A stretch of DNA of 64,000 nucleotides from UBA2040 sp963977135 (GTDB taxonomy: Bacteria > Bacteroidota > Bacteroidia > Flavobacteriales_D > Crocinitomicaceae): NCBI GenBank assembly GCA_963977135.1, contig CAXBNN010000001.1:372001-436000 (forward strand), in the 5' to 3' direction. Below, in pieces: positions 17,468 to 26,358 of this stretch. The notes beneath the pieces were generated by a model. That model ran no database searches. It had not been told where the DNA came from and saw nothing but the letters and a program-made list of their open reading frames with translations. The position numbers and the translations under genes are program-made. Position 1 is the stretch's first letter; the number at the start of each line of letters is the position of its first letter.

Positions 17468-18268
17468 ATGAAGTTAAGCATCCTAATTTTTGCATTGATT
17501 CTTTTTGGTTCATGCGACAATTATAACCGTACCATTAAATCCGATGATTACGGTAAGAAATTTGATATGGCCGATCAGCTATATACTAGCGGTAAGTTCA
17601 GTCGTAGTGTGGTTTTGTATGAACAAATCTACCAAAGATTTCCAAAGACAAGTGAGGGAGAATTGGCCTATTACCGAATAGGAAAATCTTATTATGAAGA
17701 TAAAGATTTTTACATGGCTGGATATTATTTAGGTTCTTTTAGCACACGTTTTCCTTATAGTCCAAAAGCTGAGGAGGCATTGTTTTTATCAGCAATGTGT
17801 TCTGTGTCAAATTCTCCAGAACCTTCTTTAGATCCAAATGATACCGAATTAGCAATAAATGATTTGCAGCAATTTGTCAATCGATACCCAAATTCAACAC
17901 TTGTAGATTCTTGTAATATTACTATCGATAAGTTGCGTTTTAAGCTAGAAACAAAGGAGTATGAGAATGTCCGACAATACTCGAAGACAGAGTATTACAG
18001 AGCGGCAGTTGTGTCAGCCATGGCATTTAACGAGAAACATCCTAGATCAGATTTCCGTGAAGAGATTTATTATATTTTGGTAAAAAACTCGTATCTATTG
18101 GCAAAGAATAGTGTGAAAGAGAAAAAATTAGAGCGAATCGAGGATACTATTGAAAGATATCGTAACTTTGTAGCCGAATTTCCTGGCACCAAATACAAAA
18201 AAGAGGTGGACGATTACCGCGATGGTATGGAGAAGGAACTTCAAACAATGAATCTTGGAAATAAATAA
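17468..18268 (+). CDS. bamD: Outer-membrane protein assembly factor BamD
   Basis: A 266-residue lipoprotein with lipobox GSC (Cys at 16, start MKLSILIFALILFGSCDN) and TPR-like repeats: SGKFSRSVVLYEQIYQRFP, GKSYYEDKDFYMAGYYLG and ELAINDLQQFVNRYPNS. BamD is the essential partner of BamA in outer-membrane protein assembly. I chose the ATG at 17468 because the in-frame TTG at 17459 falls in the promoter box and is not needed for the signal peptide. It leads bamD-rpoZ-coaBC-porD-recN-GSCFA, an order common in Bacteroidota. Confidence 0.9.
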   Translation: MKLSILIFALILFGSCDNYNRTIKSDDYGKKFDMADQLYTSGKFSRSVVLYEQIYQRFPKTSEGELAYYRIGKSYYEDKDFYMAGYYLGSFSTRFPYSPKAEEALFLSAMCSVSNSPEPSLDPNDTELAINDLQQFVNRYPNSTLVDSCNITIDKLRFKLETKEYENVRQYSKTEYYRAAVVSAMAFNEKHPRSDFREEIYYILVKNSYLLAKNSVKEKKLERIEDTIERYRNFVAEFPGTKYKKEVDDYRDGMEKELQTMNLGNK

Positions 18269-18271
18269 CAT

Positions 18272-18589
18272 ATGAATTTTAAGAACAGTCCAGCAGAAAA
18301 GACAACGATTACAAGAGATACTTTAGCTTTCGAAGAAAATTTCGGAAACATCTACGAATCTATCGTTGCTATGGCTAAAAGATCAAATCAAATCAGTGTT
18401 GAGTTGAAAGAAGAATTGACTAGCAAATTGTTAGAATTCGCGTCTTCAACTGATAACTTGGAGGAGATTTTTGAGAACCGTGAGCAAATTGAAATTTCAA
18501 AGTTCTACGAGAAAATGCCGAAGCCAGTTGCTATGGCAATGGATCAAATGTTAAAAGACGAATTAAACGTCCGTAGAGGAGAAGATTAA
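18272..18589 (+). CDS. rpoZ: RNA polymerase omega subunit (Bacteroidota type)
   Basis: A 105-residue protein with the Rpb6/omega-type core FGNIYESIVAMAKRSNQIS and a Bacteroidota-specific C-terminal helix ending ELNVRRGED. Omega helps assemble the beta' subunit. It lies three bases after bamD and five bases before coaBC, which matches the conserved order. Small size and lack of a signal peptide agree with a cytosolic role. Confidence 0.85.
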   Translation: MNFKNSPAEKTTITRDTLAFEENFGNIYESIVAMAKRSNQISVELKEELTSKLLEFASSTDNLEEIFENREQIEISKFYEKMPKPVAMAMDQMLKDELNVRRGED

Positions 18590-18594
18590 TCAAG

Positions 18595-19788
18595 ATGCAA
18601 AATAAGCGAATTCTTCTTGGGATAACTGGAGGGATTGCAGCCTATAAAATTGCAAGCTTGGTTCGATTATTTATAAAATCAGGGGCAGAAGTCAAATGTA
18701 TAATGACTCCTGCCTCTTGTGATTTTATTACCCCGCTAACACTAGCCACACTTTCAAAAAACGATGTAATCCAAAGCTTCTGGGACGAAGAAACCGGAAC
18801 ATGGTCAAATCATGTCGATCTTGGTCTTTGGGCGGATGTGTTCGTTATTGCGCCACTCACAGCTTCTAGCATGAGTAAAATGGTGCAAGGAAATTCTGAC
18901 AATGTTCTTCTAGCAGCTTATTTATCAGCTAAATGTCCAGTTATTGTTGCTCCGGCCATGGATCTTGATATGTATCAACATCCAAGCACTTTGGAGAATA
19001 TGCAAAAATTACAAAGTCAAGGTGTGCAAATTATTCCTGCGAATAGCGGAGAATTGGCAAGCGGGTTAGTTGGAGAGGGAAGAATGGCCGAACCTGAAGA
19101 GATTCACCAATACCTTGAAAACCTTTTCGCCAAACAAAATGATTTTAAAGACAAGAAAGTTCTAATAACGGCTGGACCAACGCATGAAGCAATTGACCCA
19201 GTTCGTTTTATAGGAAATCAATCCTCAGGTAAAATGGGAGTTGCAATCGCAAATGCATTTCTAAATCGAGGGGCAATCGTTTGTTTAGTTTTAGGACCTT
19301 CTTCCGAAAAAATTGAACACCCAAATTTAAGATTGCATCGTGTTGTTTCTGCTCAGGAAATGTTTGAAACTGTTGAGCAAAATTGGAAAGATCAAGATTA
19401 CGGTATATTTTCAGCAGCTGTTGCAGATTATCGACCGAAAGAGGTTGCGAATCAAAAAATTAAAAAGAAAGAAGACACTTTGACCATAGAATTGGTAAAG
19501 AATAAAGACATTTTGGCTTGGGCTGGTGAGATCAAATCTGGGAATCAAAAATTGGTCGGTTTTGCTCTAGAAACCAATAATGAAGTAGAGAATGCAAAGC
19601 AAAAGTTGATTAAAAAGAATTTAGACTTCATTGTTTTAAATTCATTAAATGATTCTGGCGCAGGATTTGCACATGCTACAAATAAAATTACTATCTTAGA
19701 TAAAGGCAATATTTCCGTTGCTTTTGAGTTAAAATCTAAGAAAGCGGTTGCAGAAGATATTTTGGACCATTTGAAAAATAATAGCTAA
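18595..19788 (+). CDS. coaBC: Bifunctional phosphopantothenoylcysteine decarboxylase / phosphopantothenate-cysteine ligase CoaBC
   Basis: A 397-residue fusion that performs two steps of coenzyme A synthesis: ligation of 4'-phosphopantothenate with cysteine (CoaB, C-terminal) and FMN-dependent decarboxylation (CoaC, N-terminal). CoaC motifs are GGIAAYKIASLV, MTPASCDFITP and PAMDLDMY. CoaB motifs begin TAGPTHEAIDPVRFIGN followed by SSGKMG, and later NSLNDSGAGF. The protein is of normal length. It sits in the bamD operon between rpoZ and the porD-like gene. Confidence 0.95.
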   Translation: MQNKRILLGITGGIAAYKIASLVRLFIKSGAEVKCIMTPASCDFITPLTLATLSKNDVIQSFWDEETGTWSNHVDLGLWADVFVIAPLTASSMSKMVQGNSDNVLLAAYLSAKCPVIVAPAMDLDMYQHPSTLENMQKLQSQGVQIIPANSGELASGLVGEGRMAEPEEIHQYLENLFAKQNDFKDKKVLITAGPTHEAIDPVRFIGNQSSGKMGVAIANAFLNRGAIVCLVLGPSSEKIEHPNLRLHRVVSAQEMFETVEQNWKDQDYGIFSAAVADYRPKEVANQKIKKKEDTLTIELVKNKDILAWAGEIKSGNQKLVGFALETNNEVENAKQKLIKKNLDFIVLNSLNDSGAGFAHATNKITILDKGNISVAFELKSKKAVAEDILDHLKNNS

Positions 19789-19795
19789 TTAAAAA

Positions 19796-20701
19796 ATGAA
19801 TAAAATCTTATTCTTTATAAGTGTGTTAACACTAAGTTTTAGTGGTTTTACTCAAGAGTTAAACTGTAAAGTTAGCGTCATAACTGATGCAAGACAAGAA
19901 TTTACAACTGTTGAAAAAGAGATTTTTGAGCAATTGCAACAAACAGTTTATGATATGGTGAATACAACTCAATGGACGAAAGATCGATTCGCTATTGAAG
20001 AAAGAATCAATTGTAACATGGTGCTTCAGATTAAAGACAGTCCTTCTCCTGGCGTTTATTCTGGCTCTATGCAGATTCAATCAACACGACCAGCATTTAA
20101 CTCTTCGTACAACACGACTATTTTTAATTTCGAAGATGATGATATTACTTTCGCATATAGTCGTGGAGCGCAGTTGATTTATGCCCCAAACCAATTCAGA
20201 GATAATTTAACCTCGATAATTGCCTTTTATGCTTATTATATAATTGCGATGGATTATGATACTTTTTCATTAAAAGGAGGTACTCAATATTTTAATGAGG
20301 CGCAAAATGTGGTCGTGAATGCTCAATCTTCAGGAGCAAAAGGGTGGAAAACGAATGAAACTGGTAAAAGAAATCGTTATTGGTTAGTAGATAATGCACT
20401 ACATCAATTATTCGAACCATTAAGAATTTGCAATTATGAATATCACCGATTGGGTGTTGATGTAATGTACGAATCATTAGAAACAGCGCGAAAAAACATG
20501 TATACTGCTTTGAATAAATTAAACAAAGTTGTCGCAACACGTCCAAACTCAGTTAATTTATTAAACTTCTGTCAAGCCAAAAATATAGAATTAAAAAATC
20601 TTTTTGCCGATGCCGAGGTAAAAGACAAACAAGATCTAGTAGCATTAATGCAAAGACTTGACCCCGCGAATTCTTCTTTGTACGACGAAATTTCCAAATA
20701 A
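19796..20701 (+). CDS. porD: DUF4835 family protein, PorD-like T9SS component
   Basis: A 301-residue exported protein with a signal peptide (NKILFFISVLTLSFSGFTQE) and the DUF4835 features: VSVITDARQEFTTVEKEIF, QTVYDMVNTTQWTKDRF, ERINCNMVLQI, and a C-terminal IDERLQRLDP-type stretch (here LMQRLDPANSSLYDEI). DUF4835 proteins are annotated as PorD, a component linked to the type IX secretion system; I give the symbol with reservation. It is coupled between coaBC and recN (the next gene begins directly after its stop). It fits with the T9SS cargo encoded in this window. Confidence 0.65.
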   Translation: MNKILFFISVLTLSFSGFTQELNCKVSVITDARQEFTTVEKEIFEQLQQTVYDMVNTTQWTKDRFAIEERINCNMVLQIKDSPSPGVYSGSMQIQSTRPAFNSSYNTTIFNFEDDDITFAYSRGAQLIYAPNQFRDNLTSIIAFYAYYIIAMDYDTFSLKGGTQYFNEAQNVVVNAQSSGAKGWKTNETGKRNRYWLVDNALHQLFEPLRICNYEYHRLGVDVMYESLETARKNMYTALNKLNKVVATRPNSVNLLNFCQAKNIELKNLFADAEVKDKQDLVALMQRLDPANSSLYDEISK

Positions 20702-22357
20702 ATGTTATCGAAAATTTGGATCAAAAATTTTGCTTTAATTCAAGAGTTAAATTTTGATTTTCAGAATAGTTATACCGTAATTACGGGTGAAACAGGATCT
20801 GGAAAATCTATCCTTCTTGGAGCTTTAAATCTTATTCTCGGCGAAAGAGCCGACTTCTCACTAATTGGTCCAGATAGCGACAAAACTTTCGTTGAAGCCG
20901 AATTCAATATTTCTCAATTGAACATGAATACTTGGTTTGTCGAAAATGATATCGACTATGAAGAATTGTGTTTGGTCAGACGAGAAATTAATCGACAAGG
21001 CAGATCTAGAGCTTTTGTGAACGACACACCTGTTTCTTTGCAACAGATTAAGCAGCTTACAGAGCGATTAATCAACATTCACTCTCAGCACCACACGATT
21101 ACGCTTCGAGATAAAAACTTTCATCTTGAATTGCTTGATATTTTGGCTGGACATGAAAACGAAGTTTCAAAATTTGGGATTGAATTTCAGGAGCTGAAAA
21201 GCAAAAAGAAGAAATTTAAAGAAGAGGAGGAAAGAGTCTCTAAAGCTGAGGCCGATAGAGACTATATTACTTTCCAGCTTGAAGAAATAGAGCTTTTGCA
21301 TTTAGATTCTATTAATTATCAAAATTTAGAAGAGGAATTGGCGCAACAGGAAAACATGGATGACATTGTTTCAGCCTTGGATGCAATTTCCAATTCTCTA
21401 AATGATGATAACGGCTCTTTACCCGTATTGAAATCATTAAAAACGAAACTAGAGAGAAGCAAAATAGAAAATTCCAAATTAGAGGAGTTGATTCATCGAT
21501 TGAATTCGACTGTTTTAGAATTGGAGGACATTGCGTTAGAATCAAGCAGCTATCTGGATAATTTAGAGAAAAATCCAGAACGTATTCTTGAATTGACAAG
21601 CAAAATAGATGCTTACAATCGTGTTGCTCAAAAGCACAAATGTGCGACCCAAGAAGAAATGATGCAATTGGAAGCTTCATGGCGAGATCAGTTGTCTATT
21701 TCGACAGAAGGTAGAGCTCTTCTAGAGAAAATGAGTCATGAAATTCAAGAAATGGAAACAAAGTTGATTTCTTGGTCTTCCGAATTGCATGAAAAACGTA
21801 AGAAAGCTTCAATTTCGATACAGAAAGAGATAACTAGTTTATTGTCTGATTTGAAAATGCCGAATACCATTTTACAATTTGAGTTAACACCAACACAAGA
21901 ATTAACCATTAAAGGGAAAACAAGCGTTTCTATGCTGTTTTCTACAAATAAAGGTATTCCCGTTCAACCGATTGAAAAAATAGCGAGTGGAGGTGAGCTA
22001 AGTCGTTTAATGTTGTCTATTCAATGTTTAATATCTGAGAAAAAACGTTTACCAAGTATCATTTTTGATGAAATCGATACTGGCGTTTCTGGTGAAGTCG
22101 CTCAAAAAATTGGAAACCTGCTTCAACGAATGGGTAAAAACCTTCAGTTGATCGCCATTTCGCATCTTCCTCAAGTAGCTGGTAAAGCGATGACGCATAT
22201 AAAAGTTGAAAAGTTTGAAAAAGAGGGCAGAACCCTTTCGAGTTTAAAACAATTAACTCAAGAAGAGCGAATTGAGGAAATTGCTCGATTGATGAGCGGT
22301 TCAGCAATCAACGAAGCAGCTTTGGTTAACGCAAAATCCTTGATGGACGAAATATGA
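20702..22357 (+). CDS. recN: DNA repair protein RecN
   Basis: A 551-residue SMC-like ATPase for double-strand break repair. Visible are Walker A GETGSGKSILLGAL (~residues 30-43), a long coiled coil (about 150-390), the signature ASGGELSRLML (~430) and Walker B PSIIFDEIDTG (~458). The C-terminal RLMSGSAINEAALVNAKSL is also typical. It starts one base after the DUF4835 stop and overlaps the GSCFA gene by four bases (ATGA). Confidence 0.95.
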   Translation: MLSKIWIKNFALIQELNFDFQNSYTVITGETGSGKSILLGALNLILGERADFSLIGPDSDKTFVEAEFNISQLNMNTWFVENDIDYEELCLVRREINRQGRSRAFVNDTPVSLQQIKQLTERLINIHSQHHTITLRDKNFHLELLDILAGHENEVSKFGIEFQELKSKKKKFKEEEERVSKAEADRDYITFQLEEIELLHLDSINYQNLEEELAQQENMDDIVSALDAISNSLNDDNGSLPVLKSLKTKLERSKIENSKLEELIHRLNSTVLELEDIALESSSYLDNLEKNPERILELTSKIDAYNRVAQKHKCATQEEMMQLEASWRDQLSISTEGRALLEKMSHEIQEMETKLISWSSELHEKRKKASISIQKEITSLLSDLKMPNTILQFELTPTQELTIKGKTSVSMLFSTNKGIPVQPIEKIASGGELSRLMLSIQCLISEKKRLPSIIFDEIDTGVSGEVAQKIGNLLQRMGKNLQLIAISHLPQVAGKAMTHIKVEKFEKEGRTLSSLKQLTQEERIEEIARLMSGSAINEAALVNAKSLMDEI

Positions 22358-23292
22358 AGTGGTTTTTAGACGAAAAATACCCTAAAGCCACTCAGGATAT
22401 TAGCCATGGAGAAGGTATTGTCTTTATCGGTAGCTGCTTTTCTGAAAATATATTCAATCGCGGAAAACAATTAGGATTTGATTTTCGATCGACAAATTAC
22501 GGAACCATTTTTCACCCTTTACCAATTGCACGCATCATTCAAGATGCCATTCATTTAAATCCTGATTTTCGAATTGATTCAAATGAAGGAAGATATTTTT
22601 CTTGGGATACTTCCTCAAAAATGGTCGCTGAATCTAAAAATGAATTAGAAAAAAGACTTTCTGAAGAACAATCAAAACTTCACAAAAATTTAAAATCAGC
22701 GAAATATCTGTTTTTAACTTTTGGTACGGCAAAGGAATATGTCATGTCAGACGGCTTGGTTGTTGCTAATTGTCATAAAGTTCCGTCTAGTGAATTTAAT
22801 AGCCAATTATCTGAAGTTCAGGAGTTGGTCAAAACCTATGAAAATTTATTATCAGACTTATCCAACTTCAATCCCGAATTAAAAATTGTAGTGACGGTTA
22901 GTCCTGTTCGACATTCAAAAGATGGCTTGGTAGAAAACAATAGGAGCAAAGCAAGATTAATACAACTTTGTGAGTTGCTTGAGAAAAAAGTTAGTGTTAA
23001 CTATTTTCCTGCTTATGAACTTGTTATCGATCAACTGCGTGACTATCGTTTCTATTCAAAAGACTTGGTTCATCCTTCAGATGAGGCAATTGAATTCGTC
23101 TGGGAAAAGTTTCAAGAGACTTATTTTTCAGAAGAAACGGCTAGGATCTGCAATCAAATTGGAAAATTCAAATCTTATTTTGGTCACCGGCCTTTGAGAA
23201 AAGAAAATGAAAGAGAGTTGGAAATTCGACAGTCTAAACAATCGGAATTAAAAGCTTTTCTAGCGAAAAATCCACAAGTTATTTGGCAATAA
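22354..23292 (+). CDS. GSCFA domain protein
   Basis: A 312-residue protein with the family-naming motif GSCFSENIFNRG at residues 26-37, a long SGNH/GDSL-like fold with TFGTAKEY and a C-terminal catalytic-type pair in YSKDLVHPSDEAIEFVWE (Asp and His). GSCFA proteins are SGNH-hydrolase relatives of unknown substrate. It is the last gene of the bamD operon, which may be accidental, and ends at a bidirectional terminator. Confidence 0.8.
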   Translation: MKWFLDEKYPKATQDISHGEGIVFIGSCFSENIFNRGKQLGFDFRSTNYGTIFHPLPIARIIQDAIHLNPDFRIDSNEGRYFSWDTSSKMVAESKNELEKRLSEEQSKLHKNLKSAKYLFLTFGTAKEYVMSDGLVVANCHKVPSSEFNSQLSEVQELVKTYENLLSDLSNFNPELKIVVTVSPVRHSKDGLVENNRSKARLIQLCELLEKKVSVNYFPAYELVIDQLRDYRFYSKDLVHPSDEAIEFVWEKFQETYFSEETARICNQIGKFKSYFGHRPLRKENERELEIRQSKQSELKAFLAKNPQVIWQ

Positions 23293-23324
23293 AAAAGGAG
23301 CAATTTTTCAATCACTCCTTTTTT
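23291..23324. terminator. Bidirectional terminator between GSCFA gene and the gliding-domain gene
   Basis: AAAAAAGGAG (23291-23300) pairs with CTCCTTTTTT (23315-23324). The A-run begins with the last two bases of the GSCFA stop codon. Flanking A and T runs suit either convergent gene. Confidence 0.7.
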
Positions 23325-23341
23325 AATCTTTATAATTTTTT

Positions 23342-24607
23342 CTATCTAGTTACAATCACGATCCCTTTATAGCTATCAGCTTCTCCGGGTAAAGGATTTG
23401 TAAGAACAACTTTCCAAATATAATTGGCTCCATTGTCAGCAAGATTTCCACTTCTTCTATCAATCCCATCCCAACCTTCAGCAGCGCTTTTTGTTGTAAA
23501 GACAGTTCCTCCAGTTTTCGGATCAATAATAGTTAAAGAGAATCCAGTGTTTCTTTCTTTTAAAGCAAAAGGCATGAAAGTGTTTTTTCTAACATCATTC
23601 GACAAAGGACTGAAAGCATCTACAGCCATCAAGTTATAGTCTTCATCCACATTTACTGTTTTGCTTGTTGAATTCTTACAACCGTTGTTGTCGGTTGTTT
23701 CAAGCGTAATGGTATGATTTCCTTTTGTAAAGAAATGGAATTCATTTTCTTTACCTGAAAGCACATTTTTAGACTTGTCGTAAGTCCATTTGAAGTTATT
23801 TGCGATAGATGTTGTTTTAACTATAGTTGAAGGGACACCATTTTTATAAATGTTGTCCATATCCACATCAAAGTATGGTTCAGAAATTGAATAAACAACG
23901 AAAGTGTTTTCTACTTCCTTATTACTATCGGTCAAATGATATGTACCAGCTTCATTCAATTGAATTGCACCAATTTTATTAGCTGCAACTATTTGTTTTT
24001 TACCGCTTGGCGCTGTAAGAACAATATTTCTTGCATTTGTATTGTTGATTATCACTTCATCATTCAAACAATGCTTAGAAATTAACGGAAGTACTATTGC
24101 CTCTATATTTTCATTTCTTTTCGTTTCAACTAATCCGTTATTTATTGTTGAAGCTACATTTGTTTTAAGCTCACCAATTGTTCCTTGAATTATATTCGTT
24201 GAGTTTTGAGGCTGTGCTTGAGTATTAGTAGTTGAGCTATTAGTTTTAACAGCTGGTTCTGTTTCGTTGGCAATTGTTTTGGCAACAGAATTCTCAGAAA
24301 TAGCTTTCTGTTCAGTATTGTTATTTTTTACTGCCACTTTTTCCTTAGTTGAATTTTGATTCTCAACTTTGACTTCACTGGTTTTAATTACTTTATCAGA
24401 TGAATTAAGGAAATAAAGAGCAGTCGAAATTCCAACCACTCCGATCACAATTGCAGACGCTCGCCAAGGATTAAATGGCTTTTTCGGCGTTGCCACCGGC
24501 ATTGCTGCGTCAAGGCGGGCTTGGAGAGCGTCCCACGCTTGTGGATTATAAGGAGCATCCATGTTTTGGAGACTTTCCTTGAATAGTTTTTCTAAATTTT
24601 GACTCAT
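23342..24607 (-). CDS. Membrane protein with anti-sigma-like N-terminus and gliding-type C-terminal domain
   Basis: A 421-residue protein, start MSQNLEKLFKESLQNMDAP. The first ~48 residues are acidic/helical (FKESLQNMDAPYNPQAWDAL), like anti-sigma or ECF-partner N-termini. One membrane segment follows (about 50-68: SAIVIGVVGISTALYFL), then a Lys/Asn/Thr-rich linker and a PKD-like region ending with a CHU_C-like domain (AVDAFSPLSNDVRKNTFMPF, GWDG, ADNGANYIWKV) in the last ~90 residues. It has no signal peptide, and the topology (cytoplasmic N, periplasmic C) is inferred. It begins two bases after the ECF sigma gene, which suggests that it controls that factor. The type-B-like domain may be a fold rather than a secretion signal here. 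Confidence 0.7.
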   Translation of the reverse strand: MSQNLEKLFKESLQNMDAPYNPQAWDALQARLDAAMPVATPKKPFNPWRASAIVIGVVGISTALYFLNSSDKVIKTSEVKVENQNSTKEKVAVKNNNTEQKAISENSVAKTIANETEPAVKTNSSTTNTQAQPQNSTNIIQGTIGELKTNVASTINNGLVETKRNENIEAIVLPLISKHCLNDEVIINNTNARNIVLTAPSGKKQIVAANKIGAIQLNEAGTYHLTDSNKEVENTFVVYSISEPYFDVDMDNIYKNGVPSTIVKTTSIANNFKWTYDKSKNVLSGKENEFHFFTKGNHTITLETTDNNGCKNSTSKTVNVDEDYNLMAVDAFSPLSNDVRKNTFMPFALKERNTGFSLTIIDPKTGGTVFTTKSAAEGWDGIDRRSGNLADNGANYIWKVVLTNPLPGEADSYKGIVIVTR

Positions 24608-24609
24608 TA

Positions 24610-25182
24610 TTATTGGTCTATTTTTTCAAATTTTTCTTTCAATATTTTTTGCAAATTCATTTTGGCTTTTGCTAAATTGGATTTTGATGTGCCTTCCGTC
24701 ACGCCCAGTAGTTCACCGATTTCCTTGTGTGTATATTCTTCAATAACATACAAGTTGAAAACGGCTTTGTAAGCTGGCGTGAGTTGATTTATAGCTTCCA
24801 TTGCAATCTCTGCTTTTAAGCTTTTCAAATCAAATTCTTCATCTTCGACCATAGGATTGAAAGCTTCAAGAACGAATTCTTCGTCGCTATCTTTCCGAAT
24901 CGGATCTTTTTTGGATTTGCGTATTGCGTCGATGCATGTATTAGCAAAAATTCGTCGCAACCATCCTTCAAAAGAACCGGTGTGATCGTAGGCACCCAAT
25001 TTATCAAAGACCTTAATGAATCCAATTTGGAGAACTTCTTGCGCATCATCCGGATTTCGGTGATAACGCATGCAAACAGATAACATTTTACCATAAAAGA
25101 GCTTAAAGAGTTGTTCTTGAGACTTTCTATTGTTCTCAATGCAACCCGTGATAATTTCCTTTAATTGTTCGCTATTTTCCAC
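24610..25182 (-). CDS. ECF-family RNA polymerase sigma-70 factor
   Basis: A 190-residue sigma factor: sigma2 (QLFKLFYGKMLSVCMRYHR, DDAQEVLQIGFIKVF), a linker, and sigma4 (LTPAYKAVFNLYVIEEYTHK, EIGELLGVTEGTSKSNLAK). It is of a Bacteroidota ECF type. The start is GTG: the in-frame codons back to the nearest upstream stop contain no ATG, GTG or TTG. Its neighbour two bases downstream encodes a membrane protein with an anti-sigma-like N-terminus, and the two form a probable sigma/regulator pair. The regulon is unknown. Confidence 0.9.
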   Translation of the reverse strand: MENSEQLKEIITGCIENNRKSQEQLFKLFYGKMLSVCMRYHRNPDDAQEVLQIGFIKVFDKLGAYDHTGSFEGWLRRIFANTCIDAIRKSKKDPIRKDSDEEFVLEAFNPMVEDEEFDLKSLKAEIAMEAINQLTPAYKAVFNLYVIEEYTHKEIGELLGVTEGTSKSNLAKAKMNLQKILKEKFEKIDQ

Positions 25183-25305
25183 ATTGTTTTCATTCAGAAG
25201 ACGCTTGACTTTCTTCTTGGTTGCCTATTGGTCTATATTTATTAACCGTTTTAGAATTTCATTCACAATACCTCACAAAATAACGAATTTTTCATTCAAT
25301 ATGCT

Positions 25306-25313
25306 TACTTTTG
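25306..25313 (+). promoter_or_regulatory. Candidate promoter box TACTTTTG for mdh
   Basis: Exact TAnnTTTG match, 43 nt before the ATG of mdh. No TTG at -33 was seen. Confidence 0.45.
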
Positions 25314-25355
25314 CACTGTTTTAAAAACGACATTAATCATACCAAAAAAAATACA

Positions 25356-26294
25356 ATGAAAGTAACAGTAGTTGGTGCGGGTAACGTGGGTGCAACATGC
25401 GCAGACGTATTGGCACACAGAGAAATTGCCAATGAGATCGTATTGTTGGACATCAAAGAAGGTTTTGCAGAAGGTAAGGCTTTAGATATTTGGGAAACAG
25501 CTCCAATTGGATTGTACGATTCTAGAACTATCGGTTCTACGAACGATTATTCCAAAACAGCTAATTCGGAAGTAGTAGTTATTACTTCAGGTTTACCAAG
25601 AAAACCGGGGATGTCACGAGATGACTTAATCGCAACAAACGCAGGAATCGTTAAATCTGTTACTGAAAACGTAGTAAAATATTCGCCAAACGCTAAAATC
25701 ATTATTGTTTCCAATCCTTTGGACGTTATGACATACTGTGCATTTTTATCAGCGAAAGTTGATTCTAAGAATGTATTTGGAATGGCAGGTGTATTGGATA
25801 CAGCTCGTTACCGTGCTTTCTTGGCAGAGGAATTGAATGTTTCTCCAAAAGATATTCAAGCGGTATTGATGGGTGGTCATGGTGATACTATGGTTCCACT
25901 TCCACGTTACACAACTGTGGCTGGAATTCCAGTTACTGAGTTAATTTCTACTGAGAAATTGAACGAAATCATCGAAAGAACGAAATTCGGTGGTGGTGAA
26001 ATCGTTAAATTGTTAGGAACGTCAGCTTGGTATGCACCAGGTGCAGCTGCAGCTCAAATGGTTGAAGCTATCGTTCGTGATCAAAAACGTATTTTCCCAG
26101 TTTGCGCTATGCTAAACGGTGAATATGGAATGAAAGATATCTTCTTAGGTGTTCCAGTTATCCTTGGAAAAGGCGGAATTGAAAAAATCATCGAATTGGA
26201 TTTGAACGCAGAAGAAAAAGCATTATTAGAAGAATCAGCTGTTGCCGTTAAAGGTGTTATGGATGTTTTGGATAATATGAATGTAGCAGGATAA
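25356..26294 (+). CDS. mdh: Malate dehydrogenase Mdh
   Basis: A 312-residue NAD-dependent enzyme of the LDH/MDH type III class (malate to oxaloacetate, TCA cycle). Key segments are GAGNVGATCADVL (NAD-binding), ITSGLPRKPGMSRDDL (arginines that bind the dicarboxylate), SNPLDVMTYCAF and GGHGDTMVPL (catalytic His). I selected the ATG at 25356; an upstream in-frame TTG falls in the TACTTTTG promoter box. It has its own promoter and a perfect terminator directly downstream, so it is monocistronic. Confidence 0.95.
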   Translation: MKVTVVGAGNVGATCADVLAHREIANEIVLLDIKEGFAEGKALDIWETAPIGLYDSRTIGSTNDYSKTANSEVVVITSGLPRKPGMSRDDLIATNAGIVKSVTENVVKYSPNAKIIIVSNPLDVMTYCAFLSAKVDSKNVFGMAGVLDTARYRAFLAEELNVSPKDIQAVLMGGHGDTMVPLPRYTTVAGIPVTELISTEKLNEIIERTKFGGGEIVKLLGTSAWYAPGAAAAQMVEAIVRDQKRIFPVCAMLNGEYGMKDIFLGVPVILGKGGIEKIIELDLNAEEKALLEESAVAVKGVMDVLDNMNVAG

Positions 26295-26306
26295 TAATAG
26301 AAATTA

Positions 26307-26348
26307 AAAAAAAGTCGTGATGAAAAATTTTTCATCACGACTTTTTTT
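26307..26348. terminator. Bidirectional terminator, perfect 21-bp palindrome
   Basis: A continuous palindrome centred between 26327 and 26328 with arms of GTCGTGATGAAAAA and its complement, extended by A7 on the left and T7 on the right. It lies between convergent mdh and the T9SS type A gene. Confidence 0.85.
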
Positions 26349-26358
26349 GTGCAAAATT

